64,000 bases of DNA from Phycisphaeraceae bacterium (GTDB lineage: Bacteria; Planctomycetota; Phycisphaerae; Phycisphaerales; UBA1924), in contig JAHBXC010000001.1 of NCBI GenBank assembly GCA_019636675.1, positions 1,502,102 through 1,566,101 on the forward strand. Reading direction: 5' to 3'. Made by a program: the position numbers and the translations under genes. Under the pieces are notes generated by a model. It was not told the DNA's origin. It did not search any database and saw nothing but the letters and a program-made list of their open reading frames with translations. This document shows positions 34,503-43,951 of the stretch, in pieces (the stretch's first letter is position 1; each line of letters begins with the position of its first letter).

Positions 34503-36134
34503 TCAGTCGTCGTCGCCGAAGTCGTCGTCGGGGAGGGCTTCGATCTCTTCCTCGTAGCCCTCGGTGAGGTCGACCTCGTAGAACTCGGAGGGGTCGATCT
34601 CTTCGACGGACATCCGGGCGCGCTGGCCGCCGGCGCGCTGCTTGGCGAGTTCGGCGAGGGAGAGGCGGCGCCTGCCGCGGATGAGCAGTCGGACGGGGAC
34701 CTCTTCGAAGGGCAGTCGCTCGCGGATCTGGTTGAGCAGGTAGCGCTCGTACTGCGCCGTGATCATCTCGGGGATGTTGACGACGAGGGCGATCGTGGGG
34801 GGCAGCGTCCCGACCTGCGCGACGTACAGCAGTTTCAGGCGCTTGCCGAGCTTGCTGGGGGGCGTGTGGGTCTCGACGACCTCGCGGAAGACACGGTTGA
34901 GCTCGCCGGTGGTGACGCGCTTCTTCGCCTGCTCGTAGAGCTCGAAGGCGACCTCGACGGCGGACCAGACGTTGCCCTTGCCGGGGGCCTCGGTCGCGGC
35001 CTTGGCGCTGGTGAAGATGATGGGGCAGTGCGCGAGGCCGAGGAGCTCTTTCTCGATGTAGTCGCTGTAGTCCTCGGTGGTGATCTCGCGCCCCTGCTTG
35101 TTCGGTCGGCCGGCGACGAGGTCCCACTTGTTCACGACGATCACGCAGGGCTTGAAGTTGCGCTGCACCTCGAGCGACAACTGCTTGTCGACCTTGGAGA
35201 TCGGCAGGGTCGCGTCGATCATGAAGATCGCGACGTCGGCCCGCTCGATCGCGCCCTTGGCGCGTGAGTAGGCGAACCACTCGACCTGATCGGCGAGACT
35301 CTTGCGCTTGCGCACGCCGGCGGTGTCGATGGCGAGGAAGGTCATGCCGTCGCGCTCGAAGCGGACGTCGATCGCGTCGCGGGTGGCGCCGGCGATCTCG
35401 GAGACGATGACGCGCTGCTCGCCGGCGAGGGCGTTGACGAGACTGGACTTGCCGGCGTTGCGCTTGCCGATGATGGCGAGGCGCATGTCGGCGTGCTCGG
35501 TTGGGTCGGGCTGGTCCTCGCGCTCGGGGGGCAGCAGGTCGTAGAGGCGCTCGAGGAAATCGCGCCGGCGATAGTTGCTGGCGGTCGAGATGACCAGGGG
35601 CTCTCCGAAGCCGAGGGCGGCGGCTTCGAGGGCGTGGGGCTCCCAGCCCTCGCCGTCGACCTTGTTGGCGACGACGACGATCTTCTGGTCGGGGCGGACC
35701 ATCTTCGCGAGGTCCTCGCCGTGAACGCCGGAGCGGTGGAAGGTCTTCTCGCGGAGCATGCGCGCGATGTCGTAGTCGATCGCGGTGGGTCCGGCCTGGG
35801 CGTCGATGACGAAGAGGACGAGGTCTGCGCTGCGCAGTGCCTCGGCGATCTGCATCTCGATGGGCATGGTGAGTTTGGTCAGGTCCTGCCCGGAGTCGTC
35901 GAAGCGGGCGCCCTCGGCGACATAGACGCCGTAGCCGCCGGTGTCGACGAACTCGACGAGGCGCGCCGGGCGCTCGGGCTCGCGCAGGTCGATGTCGACG
36001 AGCGCCGAGACGCGGTCGCGCGTGACGCCGGGCGTCGGGTCGACGATCGACACCCGCTGCCTGGCGAGCAGGTTGAGGAGCGACGACTTGCCGACGTTGG
36101 GTCGGCCGACGATTGCGACACGCGTGAGGGACAT
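34503..36134 (-). CDS. der: Ribosome-assembly GTPase Der (EngA)
   Basis: 543 residues from ATG 36134. Two tandem GTPase domains are clear: G1 motifs GRPNVGKSS (residue 10 on) and GKRNAGKSS, G3 DTGG and DTAG, and NKVD / NKWD specificity motifs. A KH-like domain follows, with PPTIALVVNIPEMI. Der is essential for 50S subunit maturation. The protein is about 50-100 residues longer than usual, through insertions in the first domain and an acidic tail (EEEIEALPDDDFGDDD). It is last in the minus-strand operon GroES-like, aroA, ABC exporter, der. It converges base-to-base with the receiver-GAF gene. Confidence 0.96.
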   Translation of the reverse strand: MSLTRVAIVGRPNVGKSSLLNLLARQRVSIVDPTPGVTRDRVSALVDIDLREPERPARLVEFVDTGGYGVYVAEGARFDDSGQDLTKLTMPIEMQIAEALRSADLVLFVIDAQAGPTAIDYDIARMLREKTFHRSGVHGEDLAKMVRPDQKIVVVANKVDGEGWEPHALEAAALGFGEPLVISTASNYRRRDFLERLYDLLPPEREDQPDPTEHADMRLAIIGKRNAGKSSLVNALAGEQRVIVSEIAGATRDAIDVRFERDGMTFLAIDTAGVRKRKSLADQVEWFAYSRAKGAIERADVAIFMIDATLPISKVDKQLSLEVQRNFKPCVIVVNKWDLVAGRPNKQGREITTEDYSDYIEKELLGLAHCPIIFTSAKAATEAPGKGNVWSAVEVAFELYEQAKKRVTTGELNRVFREVVETHTPPSKLGKRLKLLYVAQVGTLPPTIALVVNIPEMITAQYERYLLNQIRERLPFEEVPVRLLIRGRRRLSLAELAKQRAGGQRARMSVEEIDPSEFYEVDLTEGYEEEIEALPDDDFGDDD

Positions 36135-36213
36135 AGCGGGGATGGTATGCCGTTCGCCCGGAATGGCCCCCGGCGCGGGGCGCCCGGGCCCGAGATAGGC
36201 AAAAAGTGCCCTT

Positions 36214-38109
36214 TCAGACCGCCGCGGGCAGGAGCTGGCGACTGGCGAGGGTCCGGTAGACCTCGCAGCGGTCGAGGAGCTGGGCGTGGGTTCCGACATC
36301 GACGAGCCGGCCCCGGTCGAGAACGACGATGCGGTCGGCGTTGATGACGGTGCTGAGGCGGTGGGCGATGACGAAAGTGGTGCGCCCCTTCGCGAAGTCG
36401 GCGATGGCCTGGGTGATGTGCGCCTCGCTGTCGGCGTCGATCATGCTGGTGGCTTCGTCGAGCATGAGGATCGCCGGGTCGCGCAGCACGGCGCGGGCGA
36501 TGGCGAGTCGCTGGCGCTGACCGCCGGAGAGCGCGACGCCGGCGTCGCCGACCTGGGCGTCGTAGGCGCCCGCCTTTTGCATGATGAAGTCGTGGGCGTG
36601 GGCTCGGCGCGCGGCGCGTTCGATCTGTTCGCGGGTCGCGCCGCGCACGCCGTAGGCGATATTGTCGGCGATGGTCCCTCGGAAGAGGACGACCTCCTGG
36701 GTGACGACGCCGATCTGCTGGCGCAGGGATCGGAGGCGCACGCCGGCGATGTCGACGCCGTCGACGAGGACGCGTCCCTCGTCGGGGTCGAAGAGTCGGG
36801 GGATGAGGGAGAGCAGCGTGGTCTTGCCCGATCCGTTGGGCCCGACGATCGCGATGGTCTCGCCGTGGGCGACGCGCAGGGTGAGGGCGCGCAGGGCGGG
36901 CTCGGGCGCGTCGGGGTAGCGGACGGTGACGCCCTCGAACGCGATGTCGCGTGTGTGGCGCGCGAGGTCGGGTTGGCGCTTCGGCCTGCGCACGCGCAGC
37001 TTGCCCCGCCCGGCGCGCCGGGGGATGGCGCACTCGGGCTCGGCGTCGACCAGCTCGGCGAGGCGTTCGGCGGCCGGGGCGGCGGCCTGGACCTCTTGCA
37101 CGATGTTGGTCAGGGGCTTGAGCGACGCGCCGCTGATGCCCAGCGCGATGAGCGCCGTGGCGAAGGAGGGCGCGTCGAGCGTGCCGCTGACGATCAGCCG
37201 GGCGGCGAAGAGCGCCGAACCGGCGAGGACGAAGAGCGCGAGGGTCTCGATGAGGGGGCTGGCGACCGCCTTGGCGGTGCGGGCGCGCAGCTCCTGTCGG
37301 ACATACTCGCGGTCGATGCGCGAGAATCGCCCGACCTCGTAGCGCTCGTTGGTGTGGACCTTCACGACGCGCAGGCCCTGGAGCGTCTCGTTGGCCGCCG
37401 ACAGCAGCCCGGCCTGCGACTGCATCATGCCCCGCGAGGCCTTCTTGATGCGCTTGCCGAGCTTGCGGATGATGAGCCCGAGCACGATCGCGACGGGGAT
37501 GATGGCGGCGGATCGCGGCTCGATGACGAGCGCGGCGATAAAGGCGGCGATGCCCTTGAGGATCTGCGCCGGCGCCTTGCCCACGAGCGTGAGCAGGCCC
37601 TGACGGAGGCGGACGGAATCGTTGACGATGCGCGAGACGAGGTCGGACGCGTGCGCGCCGATCACGCCTCGCAGGGGCATGTTGACGGCGCCTCGGAACG
37701 CGGCGCGACGGACGGAGGACGCGGCGTTGCTGGCCATCGTCTCGGCGCAGTAGGCGTGGATGAAGTTGGCGGTCGCGCCGAGCGTGGTGAGCACGCACAG
37801 CGCGAGGACCAGCCACAGGATGGTCTCGAATCGCCCGTCGGGGAGGGCGGCGATCCACGCGTCGGGGACGCGCGACGCGAGCCAGTCGGGCAGTTCGGCG
37901 CGCCCGCTGGCCGCCAGCTCGCGCAGGGGGGCGGCGTCCTCGTCGACAAGGTGCTTCACGACCGGCGCGAGCGCCGTCAGCCCGGCGCCGAGCCCCATCG
38001 CGGAAAACCCGGCGGCCAGCGCGGCGGTGACCGCGAGGGAGGGCTTGCGCAGGAGCTCGCGCGCGAAACGCCAGTAGGGGCTGCGGGCTGTGAGCCGGGG
38101 CTTGGGCAC
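36214..38109 (-). CDS. MsbA-like ABC exporter (fused membrane and ATPase domains)
   Basis: 631 residues from GTG 38109, 19 bases after aroA. Six membrane helices in the first 330 residues form a type I exporter domain, with an unusual insertion after helix 1 (residues about 55-90, HLVDEDAAPLRELAASGRAE). The ATPase has Walker A GPNGSGKTT, Q-loop, signature LSGGQRQR, Walker B ILMLDEATS and the switch His in VIAHRLSTV. Such half-transporters move lipids, lipid A precursors or drugs; the sequence does not say which. Located between aroA and der. Confidence 0.9.
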   Translation of the reverse strand: MPKPRLTARSPYWRFARELLRKPSLAVTAALAAGFSAMGLGAGLTALAPVVKHLVDEDAAPLRELAASGRAELPDWLASRVPDAWIAALPDGRFETILWLVLALCVLTTLGATANFIHAYCAETMASNAASSVRRAAFRGAVNMPLRGVIGAHASDLVSRIVNDSVRLRQGLLTLVGKAPAQILKGIAAFIAALVIEPRSAAIIPVAIVLGLIIRKLGKRIKKASRGMMQSQAGLLSAANETLQGLRVVKVHTNERYEVGRFSRIDREYVRQELRARTAKAVASPLIETLALFVLAGSALFAARLIVSGTLDAPSFATALIALGISGASLKPLTNIVQEVQAAAPAAERLAELVDAEPECAIPRRAGRGKLRVRRPKRQPDLARHTRDIAFEGVTVRYPDAPEPALRALTLRVAHGETIAIVGPNGSGKTTLLSLIPRLFDPDEGRVLVDGVDIAGVRLRSLRQQIGVVTQEVVLFRGTIADNIAYGVRGATREQIERAARRAHAHDFIMQKAGAYDAQVGDAGVALSGGQRQRLAIARAVLRDPAILMLDEATSMIDADSEAHITQAIADFAKGRTTFVIAHRLSTVINADRIVVLDRGRLVDVGTHAQLLDRCEVYRTLASRQLLPAAV

Positions 38110-38128
38110 GGGCGGAAGTGTACGGGTA

Positions 38129-39532
38129 TCAGGGGTCCCGGGGCGCCTGAGCGGACACGCCGGCGAGGTCGACCCACGCCTCCCAGAAGCGAGGGAAGGT
38201 CTTGCGCACACAGGAGGGATCGCGGACGAAACAGTTGGGGCGGACGAGCCCGATCACCGCGAGGGCCATCGCCATGCGATGGTCCTTGTAGGTGTCGAAC
38301 TCGACTCGCGGCGCGCCCGTGGCGCGGTCGATCCCGCCTGGCGGGGGCGTGATGCGCAGGCCCTCGTCGCGCGAGGCGTCGGCGCGGGCGTGGGCGAAGA
38401 TCTCGACCGTCGCGCCGACCTTCTCGAGCTCGGCCTTCAGGGCGGCGAGACGGTCGGACTCCTTCACGCGGAGCGTGCGCAGGCCCCGGATGGTCGTTGT
38501 TCCCTCGGCGAGGACGGCGAGGGCGGCGAGGGTCATGGCGGCGTCGGGCATGTCGGCGAGGTCGGCGTCGATCGCGCGCAGGCGGTCGGGGCCGACGACG
38601 CGCAGGCCGCGCGCGTCGCACGAGGTGAGCGCGCCCATCGCGCGGAGGTGCTCGTGGAAGCGTGTGTCGCCCTGGAGTGAGTCGGGGTCGAGGCCGGCAA
38701 TCGTCACGGCGCTGCCCGGCAGCGCGCAGGCGGCGGCGAGGAAGTAGGTCGCGGCGCTCGCGTCGGGCTCGATGGTCAGCTCAAACGGTTCGACGCCTGC
38801 GCCTTCTGTGCGCGCGCCGACGGTCATGTCGGTGAGCGCGGCGTTGCGCTCGACGCGTGCGCCGAGTCGATCGAGCAGCCGCAGGGTCATGTCGATGTAG
38901 GGTTTGCTTGGCGGGTCGCCGGCGATGCGCACGCGCACGCCTCGCCCGGCAGCAAGCCAGGGCCCGACGAGGAGCAGCGCACTGATGAACTGGCTGGACG
39001 CGGTGACCGGGAGCGCGACCTCGAGCGTTGCGGTCGCGTCGTTCGTGATGGGGTGCACGCGCACGGGCGGGAACCCGTGGGCGCCGAGGTGCTCGACGCG
39101 TGCGCCGAGCTGCGCGAGGGCGTCGGTCAGTTCGCCGATGGGTCGCTGGCGCATGCGCTCGTCGCCGTCGAGGGTGACGGGCGCGTCGGCGAGCGTGCAG
39201 GCGGCGGCGAGGAAGCGCATGGCGGTGCCGGCGCCGCGGATGTCGATGGGTCGCGCGTCGTCCGGGGCGTGGAGCGCGCCGCCCACGCCGCGGACGCGCA
39301 AAGCGTCGCCCCGCTCGCGCAGCCCGACGCCCAGGGCGCGGAGCGCGCCGAGCATCGCAACGCCGTCGTCGGCGTCGAGGAGCGGGTTGTGGATGATCGA
39401 CTCGCCCTGCGCGAGGGCCGCGAGGAGGAGGGCGCGGTTGCTGAGACTTTTGCTCGCCGGGAGGGCGGCGGCGATCTCGAACCGCCGGCCCGCGACGCAG
39501 GGCAGCGGGAAGGGGTCGGCGTGCGTGCTCAC
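38129..39532 (-). CDS. aroA: 3-phosphoshikimate 1-carboxyvinyltransferase (EPSP synthase)
   Basis: 467 residues from GTG 39532, overlapping the GroES-like stop as GTGA. Hallmarks are PASKSLSNRALLLAALAQGE near the N-terminus, DIRGAGTAMRFLAAACTL, TASSQFISALLLVGP, DMPDAAMTLAALAVLAEG, LRVKESDRLAALKAEL and DHRMAMALAVIGL. It joins PEP and shikimate-3-phosphate in chorismate synthesis, in the cytoplasm. The GAGTAMRF segment is the position linked to glyphosate response in class I enzymes (usual form GNAGTAMRPL), here altered. Confidence 0.96.
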   Translation of the reverse strand: MSTHADPFPLPCVAGRRFEIAAALPASKSLSNRALLLAALAQGESIIHNPLLDADDGVAMLGALRALGVGLRERGDALRVRGVGGALHAPDDARPIDIRGAGTAMRFLAAACTLADAPVTLDGDERMRQRPIGELTDALAQLGARVEHLGAHGFPPVRVHPITNDATATLEVALPVTASSQFISALLLVGPWLAAGRGVRVRIAGDPPSKPYIDMTLRLLDRLGARVERNAALTDMTVGARTEGAGVEPFELTIEPDASAATYFLAAACALPGSAVTIAGLDPDSLQGDTRFHEHLRAMGALTSCDARGLRVVGPDRLRAIDADLADMPDAAMTLAALAVLAEGTTTIRGLRTLRVKESDRLAALKAELEKVGATVEIFAHARADASRDEGLRITPPPGGIDRATGAPRVEFDTYKDHRMAMALAVIGLVRPNCFVRDPSCVRKTFPRFWEAWVDLAGVSAQAPRDP

Positions 39533-39867
39533 GCCTTCTCGCTCGCTCCGGGGGTCCGGAAGACCGCGACGACGTCCTCGACGGGCACGACGAAGAGGCG
39601 GTTGTCGCCCTCGAAGTCCACGGGGATGGCGTGCTTGGGGTTGAACAGCACGCGGTCGTACTGCCTGATCGGGTAATCGTCGTCGTGCTCGACCTGCGAG
39701 GACACGGCGACCACGCGCCCGGTGAGCGTGGGGATCTCGATCTTGTCGGGCAGGTGGAGCCCGGCCTTGGTCTGCTTCTTGTCCTCGTCCTTTCGGATGA
39801 GGACGCGCGCGCCGATGGGCTCGACGATCTCGAGTCTGGCGGCCTGGGTCGGGCGGGACTTGCTCAT
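39529..39867 (-). CDS. GroES-like co-chaperonin
   Basis: 112 residues from ATG 39867. After an 11-residue extension the Hsp10 fold is visible: ARLEIVEPIGARVLIRKDED, the mobile-loop region TKAGLHLPDK, GRVVAVSS, and the YDRVLFNPKHAIPVDFEGD segment. GroES caps GroEL. No groEL is near; the gene instead overlaps aroA. Planctomycetes often have several groES/groEL copies, so this is probably a secondary GroES. The C-terminus, with VPVEDVVAVFRT, is typical. Confidence 0.87.
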   Translation of the reverse strand: MSKSRPTQAARLEIVEPIGARVLIRKDEDKKQTKAGLHLPDKIEIPTLTGRVVAVSSQVEHDDDYPIRQYDRVLFNPKHAIPVDFEGDNRLFVVPVEDVVAVFRTPGASEKA

Positions 39868-39925
39868 TGCGGGAGTTTAGGCGAGGCGCCGAATCGCCCC
39901 CCCTGCCCTCCGGTATCCTCTCGCC

Positions 39926-40456
39926 ATGCATGACCCGCTCGATCGTCTCAAGGCCCTGCTCGTGGATGTCCCCGACTTCCCCAAGCCGGGCATCACCTTC
40001 AAGGACATCACCCCCCTGCTCGCGAGCCCCCAAGGGCTGGCGCTGGCGATCGAGTTGCTCGCGAACCCGTACCGGGGCAAGGGCATCGATGTCGTGGTGG
40101 GCGCCGAGTCGCGCGGGTTCATCTTCGGCATCGCGGTGGCGCAGACGCTCTCTGCCGGGTTTGCGCCGGTGCGCAAACCGGGGAAGCTGCCTCGCGCCAA
40201 GCGGTCGTGCTCCTACGAGCTGGAGTACGGGAAGGACACGCTGGAGATCCACGCCGACGCGATCCGCCCGGGGCAGCGCGTGCTGCTGGTCGACGACCTG
40301 ATCGCGACCGGGGGCACGATGGGCGCGTGCCTGGACCTGATCGAGGGCATGCGCGCCGAGCTGGTGGGCGTCGCGGTGCTGATCGAACTGCTCGAACTCA
40401 AGGGGCGCGAGCGGTTCGATCTGGGCGACAAGCTGCACGCGGTCCTGCAGCTCTGA
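39926..40456 (+). CDS. apt: Adenine phosphoribosyltransferase
   Basis: 176 residues from ATG 39926. The start VDVPDFPKPGITFKDITPLL is highly characteristic of Apt, as is VGAESRGFIFG. The PRPP-binding motif is VLLVDDLIATGGTMGA. It salvages adenine to AMP in the cytoplasm. A TATCCT hexamer nine bases before the start suggests a very short leader or a chance match. It diverges from the GroES-like operon and converges on a secreted-protein gene. Confidence 0.97.
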   Translation: MHDPLDRLKALLVDVPDFPKPGITFKDITPLLASPQGLALAIELLANPYRGKGIDVVVGAESRGFIFGIAVAQTLSAGFAPVRKPGKLPRAKRSCSYELEYGKDTLEIHADAIRPGQRVLLVDDLIATGGTMGACLDLIEGMRAELVGVAVLIELLELKGRERFDLGDKLHAVLQL

Positions 40457-40465
40457 GCGTCCCGA

Positions 40466-42811
40466 TCAGCGCGAGAGCCCGAAGTTGCTCAGCACCTCGT
40501 TGAGGTCGGCGAAGTTAACCACGCCGTCGTTGTTCACGTCGCCTTGCAGGAGCCCGGGCATGAACCCGGCTTCGCCGAAGGACGAGAGCACGGCGTTGAG
40601 ATCGGCGAAGTTGACCGTGCCGTCGTTGTTGGCGTCGCCGGGAAGGAGCGGGTCGCAGACCTTGGTGGTGTAGAGGAACTCGTCGACGCCGGCCTCGACG
40701 AGCGAGGGGATGTTGGCGTCGGCGGCGACGAACCTGACGCGCATGGTCTCGCTGCGCATGAGGTGGTCCTCGATCGCGTACTCGCGCGCCGTCCAGCCGG
40801 GCAGGGGCGAGGTGATGGACTCGACGAGCGTCCATGTCGCGCCGTCGTCGTTGGAGAGCGAGACGAAGAGCCCGTCGCCGGTGTCGAGCGTCTGGCCCTT
40901 GAACCAGAGCATGACGCGGACGCGTCCGTTCGCTTCGCGCCCGTCGATGCGTGGGGAGACGAGCGTGGTCGAGCCGCCGTCGACGTCGTTCGCGCCGGCG
41001 GCGCCGCCCGGCACGCCGTTGCCGGTGACGAAGGCGAACTGCCCGTCGTCGCTGGCGTCTTCACCCGGAGCGAACTGGGTCGGGACAGGGATCGCGCGCT
41101 CCCAGCGCCCGGTTGTCGCGTTGTTGCCGGGGGTTCCCGGCGCGCCGACGGTCCAGCCACGGTCGATCTCGAAGTCGTCGTCGAGTTCGACGCGAACGCG
41201 ATCGGCGACGTCGGCCGGGTGCTTCTCGAGGGGCGCGGCGAGGGGCCAGTTCACGCGCACGCCGTCGGTGGACTCGACGGTGAAGTAGTAGTGCACGAGC
41301 TCGCCGCAGGGCAGAGCGGGGAACCGCCCGAGGTAGTCGTCGTTGCCGAGCGGCTCGAGGGGGAGTGTGGTGTAGTGTCCGACGGGGTGGTCGTGTCGCC
41401 CGTGATCGCCCCCGTGACCATCGTCGCCGGGGTGGATGTGGTAGGTGAGCGTGGCGGTGGCGGGGTCGACGGTGCGCCCGTTCTGGGACTGGATGCGCAC
41501 GCGGATCTCGGCGCCGCGCTGGGGAAGGTTGTCGGGCATCCCGTCGACGAAGGCGAAGGAGGCGGGCGACCCGCCGATGAGGGCGAGGGTGGGGTCGACG
41601 ACGAAGAGCCCGCGGTTGATGTCGCTGATGAGGACCGTGCCGCTGGGGAAATAGGGGAAGACGCTCCACGCGCCGTCGAAGGCGGCGGCGTCGTCCTCGG
41701 GGAATGTGTCGATCCAGCCGACCTCGGGCGGGTTGAGGAAGTCGGCGCGCGTGTCGAAGACGCGCATGCCGCTGCGGTAGTTCGCCTGATAGACGAAGCC
41801 GTCGCGGATGTAGAGGTTGTGGTCGATCGCCGGCAGGCCGGCGGTGAACGACCCGAGGAAAGCCGGGCTCGTGAGGGACGAGACATCGAAGACGCGCGTG
41901 GTGGTGGTGGGCACGACGCCGCCGAGTTCGTCGAGTTCGTCGTTGTGGAAGAGGATTCGGCGCTCGACATCGACCCAGAGCTGGTGCGAGTAGCGCAGGC
42001 CGGGGTACGCGAGGCGCGCGAGGCGCGTCATGCTGGACTTGTTGGTGACATCGACGATGTCGATGCCGTTGTCTGCGGCGGCGCAGAAGGCGATCTCTCG
42101 CCCCTGCCAGGGCCCGGGGTGGGGCCAGGTGACGACGTGGGCGTCGTGCACGTAGGACTGGTTGTAGGAGCCTGCGATGACGGGCTGCGCCGGGTTGCTG
42201 ACATCGATCGCGACGAGCCCGTCGGAGGGCAGGTTGGCGCCGCAGAGGTAGACGAAGTTGGTGGCCTCGTTGGTCGCGATGTTGTGCGCCCACTGGAGCC
42301 CGGAGGCGCGGAACTCGGTGACTTTGGTGACGACGCCGGCGTCGATCTGGCCCATGTCGTAGACATGCAGGCCGGTGTCGAGGCGGTCCTTGATGAAGTA
42401 GCACTTGTCGCCGATGACCTTGGCGTCGGCCCAGAGACTCGACCCGTTGGTGGGGAATCGCGCGACGATCACGGGGGACGCCGGGTCGGTGACCTCGACG
42501 AACGCCAGACCGTCGGTAAAGGTCATGATGGCGTATTCGCGCCCGGAGGGGCTGGTGTATCCCCAGCAGTCGGCGCCCATGCCCAGATCGAATTCCTGGA
42601 GCGAGATGCGGCTCTTGAGCACGATGTTCATCGCTTCGTAGCTCTCGCCGCCGGCCGGGCCGCTGGGCGCGCCGCCGCCCTTGTCGTGGCGCGGGCCGAG
42701 ATCGTCGACAGGGGGCAGCGCGAGCGAGTGCGACGACCCGAGGCAGACGATCGCCACCAATGACAACCACGAGCGGGGAGGGCTGACGGCACGGATCGGG
42801 CTGGGCATCAT
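40466..42811 (-). CDS. Secreted choice-of-anchor B protein with tandem dockerin-like tail
   Basis: 781 residues; ATG 42811 and ATG 42808 are adjacent and GGAG spacing favours the second. The signal peptide is about residues 1-32 (SWLSLVAIVCLGSSHSLALP). The LVIvd-like propeller of choice-of-anchor B proteins follows: CWGYTSPSGREYAIM, FVEVTDPASPVIVARFPT, AHNIATNEATNFVYLCG, HDAHVVTWPHPGPWQGRE. A middle domain has a His/Asp-rich loop (HPGDDGHGGDHGRHDH), possibly metal binding, and a beta-sandwich with an MLWFKGQ segment. It ends with two dockerin-like units (PGDANNDGTVNFADLNAVLS, QGDVNNDGVVNFADLNEVLS). Extracellular, role unknown. Confidence 0.85.
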   Translation of the reverse strand: MMPSPIRAVSPPRSWLSLVAIVCLGSSHSLALPPVDDLGPRHDKGGGAPSGPAGGESYEAMNIVLKSRISLQEFDLGMGADCWGYTSPSGREYAIMTFTDGLAFVEVTDPASPVIVARFPTNGSSLWADAKVIGDKCYFIKDRLDTGLHVYDMGQIDAGVVTKVTEFRASGLQWAHNIATNEATNFVYLCGANLPSDGLVAIDVSNPAQPVIAGSYNQSYVHDAHVVTWPHPGPWQGREIAFCAAADNGIDIVDVTNKSSMTRLARLAYPGLRYSHQLWVDVERRILFHNDELDELGGVVPTTTTRVFDVSSLTSPAFLGSFTAGLPAIDHNLYIRDGFVYQANYRSGMRVFDTRADFLNPPEVGWIDTFPEDDAAAFDGAWSVFPYFPSGTVLISDINRGLFVVDPTLALIGGSPASFAFVDGMPDNLPQRGAEIRVRIQSQNGRTVDPATATLTYHIHPGDDGHGGDHGRHDHPVGHYTTLPLEPLGNDDYLGRFPALPCGELVHYYFTVESTDGVRVNWPLAAPLEKHPADVADRVRVELDDDFEIDRGWTVGAPGTPGNNATTGRWERAIPVPTQFAPGEDASDDGQFAFVTGNGVPGGAAGANDVDGGSTTLVSPRIDGREANGRVRVMLWFKGQTLDTGDGLFVSLSNDDGATWTLVESITSPLPGWTAREYAIEDHLMRSETMRVRFVAADANIPSLVEAGVDEFLYTTKVCDPLLPGDANNDGTVNFADLNAVLSSFGEAGFMPGLLQGDVNNDGVVNFADLNEVLSNFGLSR

Positions 42812-42963
42812 GAACTCCACGCCCCCGGCGGGACGGCACGCGACATCGACAGGTCCGGGCGGATGCGCCGGACGGTTCCACCCTACAGCGCCTCGGTGTG
42901 CCGGCAAATACCCGTTTTGGACGATTCGTCGAAGAACACGCGCAGGGTCCGGGAACACACCCT

Positions 42964-43839
42964 TTATGAGGCGGTGAACACGACGATGTCGTAGATCGCG
43001 TGCGCGGCGACGACGATGCCGAAGCCCCGGAACACGAAGACGCCCCCGAGGTACACCCCGGCGATCGTGAGGAACGCGGTGCGCTGGAGGTCGAGCCCGC
43101 CCCACCCGCTGAGGAAGGCGGCGTCGTGGTAGAGCGCGAACGCGACGGCGGAGAGCACCACCGCCGCGACCATCCCGGGTCGCGTCTTCATGCGCAAGAG
43201 GTCGACGAGGATGAAATGAATGGCCGCGATGCCGAAGAGCCGGAACAGGAGCTCTTCGTAGAGCCCGGCGCCGACGGCGAGCGTGAGCTTGGCGAGGGTG
43301 GGCGCGTCCTCGATGATCTGCCCGTTCTGCGCGAGGGCGGCGGCGCCGGCGGCGCTCAGCGCCTCGCCCGAGACGCGCTGGACCATCGCGCCGAGCACGA
43401 GCAGCGGCAGCGCCCACAGGGCCGACTCGACGAGCATCCCGCCCAGCACGCCGGGGCGAAGCTTCCACGGGTCGCGCGAGAGCAGGTGCCAGACGACGAG
43501 CACGACCACGAGCAGGATGCCCGGGAGGAAGACGGCGCTGGAGCCGAAGGCGCCGAGCACGCGCATGAGTTGTTCGTGCGCGCGGATGGTCTCGAAAACG
43601 CCCTGCTCGGCGTCGTAGAGGTAGAGCGCCGAGCCGACTTCGTACGCGATGATGAGCGGGAGCAGGAAGACCAGCACGTGGAGCGGGCGCTGCGAGACCC
43701 AGGCGTAGCGGCGCTCGCCCAGCGGGACCTGGCGTTCGCGCTTGGGAACCGGACGGAGGGTGCGCGCGGCGTCGCTGGCGCCGGGGCGTTGCCCCTGGCG
43801 TGTCGCGCCGGCGTTCATCGATGCGTCGTCCTTGGCCAT
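42964..43839 (-). CDS. CPBP-family intramembrane glutamic protease
   Basis: 291 residues from ATG 43839 (codons further upstream would run into the rpsT terminator). An N-terminal basic region of about 40 residues precedes about eight hydrophobic helices. The catalytic EExxxR motif is YEELLFRLFG, and later motifs ALYHDAAF and AAHAIYDIVV supply the expected histidines. CPBP/Abi proteases process membrane proteins or bacteriocin leaders; the substrate here is unknown. It lies downstream of rpsT on the same strand but behind a terminator. Confidence 0.88.
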   Translation of the reverse strand: MAKDDASMNAGATRQGQRPGASDAARTLRPVPKRERQVPLGERRYAWVSQRPLHVLVFLLPLIIAYEVGSALYLYDAEQGVFETIRAHEQLMRVLGAFGSSAVFLPGILLVVVLVVWHLLSRDPWKLRPGVLGGMLVESALWALPLLVLGAMVQRVSGEALSAAGAAALAQNGQIIEDAPTLAKLTLAVGAGLYEELLFRLFGIAAIHFILVDLLRMKTRPGMVAAVVLSAVAFALYHDAAFLSGWGGLDLQRTAFLTIAGVYLGGVFVFRGFGIVVAAHAIYDIVVFTAS

Positions 43840-43883
43840 GCGTGCGCGACCACGATATCGGCGCGAGTGGGCCGGAAACGACA

Positions 43884-43910
43884 CCGGCCCCCCGTGAGAC
43901 GAGGGGCCGG
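43884..43910 (-). terminator. Rho-independent terminator of rpsT
   Basis: A perfect 8-base stem CCGGCCCC / GGGGCCGG with an 11-base loop lies 41 bases past the rpsT stop. On the minus strand it is followed by GTGTCGTTTCC. Confidence 0.7.
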
Positions 43911-43951
43911 CGAGAAATTTCTGTGACGGGGCGCCCGGAGGGGGCTCGCGA

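Noticed and set aside
39529..39867. Toxin-antitoxin or phage protein
   Set aside because: The Hsp10 fold pattern (ARLEIVEPIGARVLIRKDED and YDRVLFNP) is clear.
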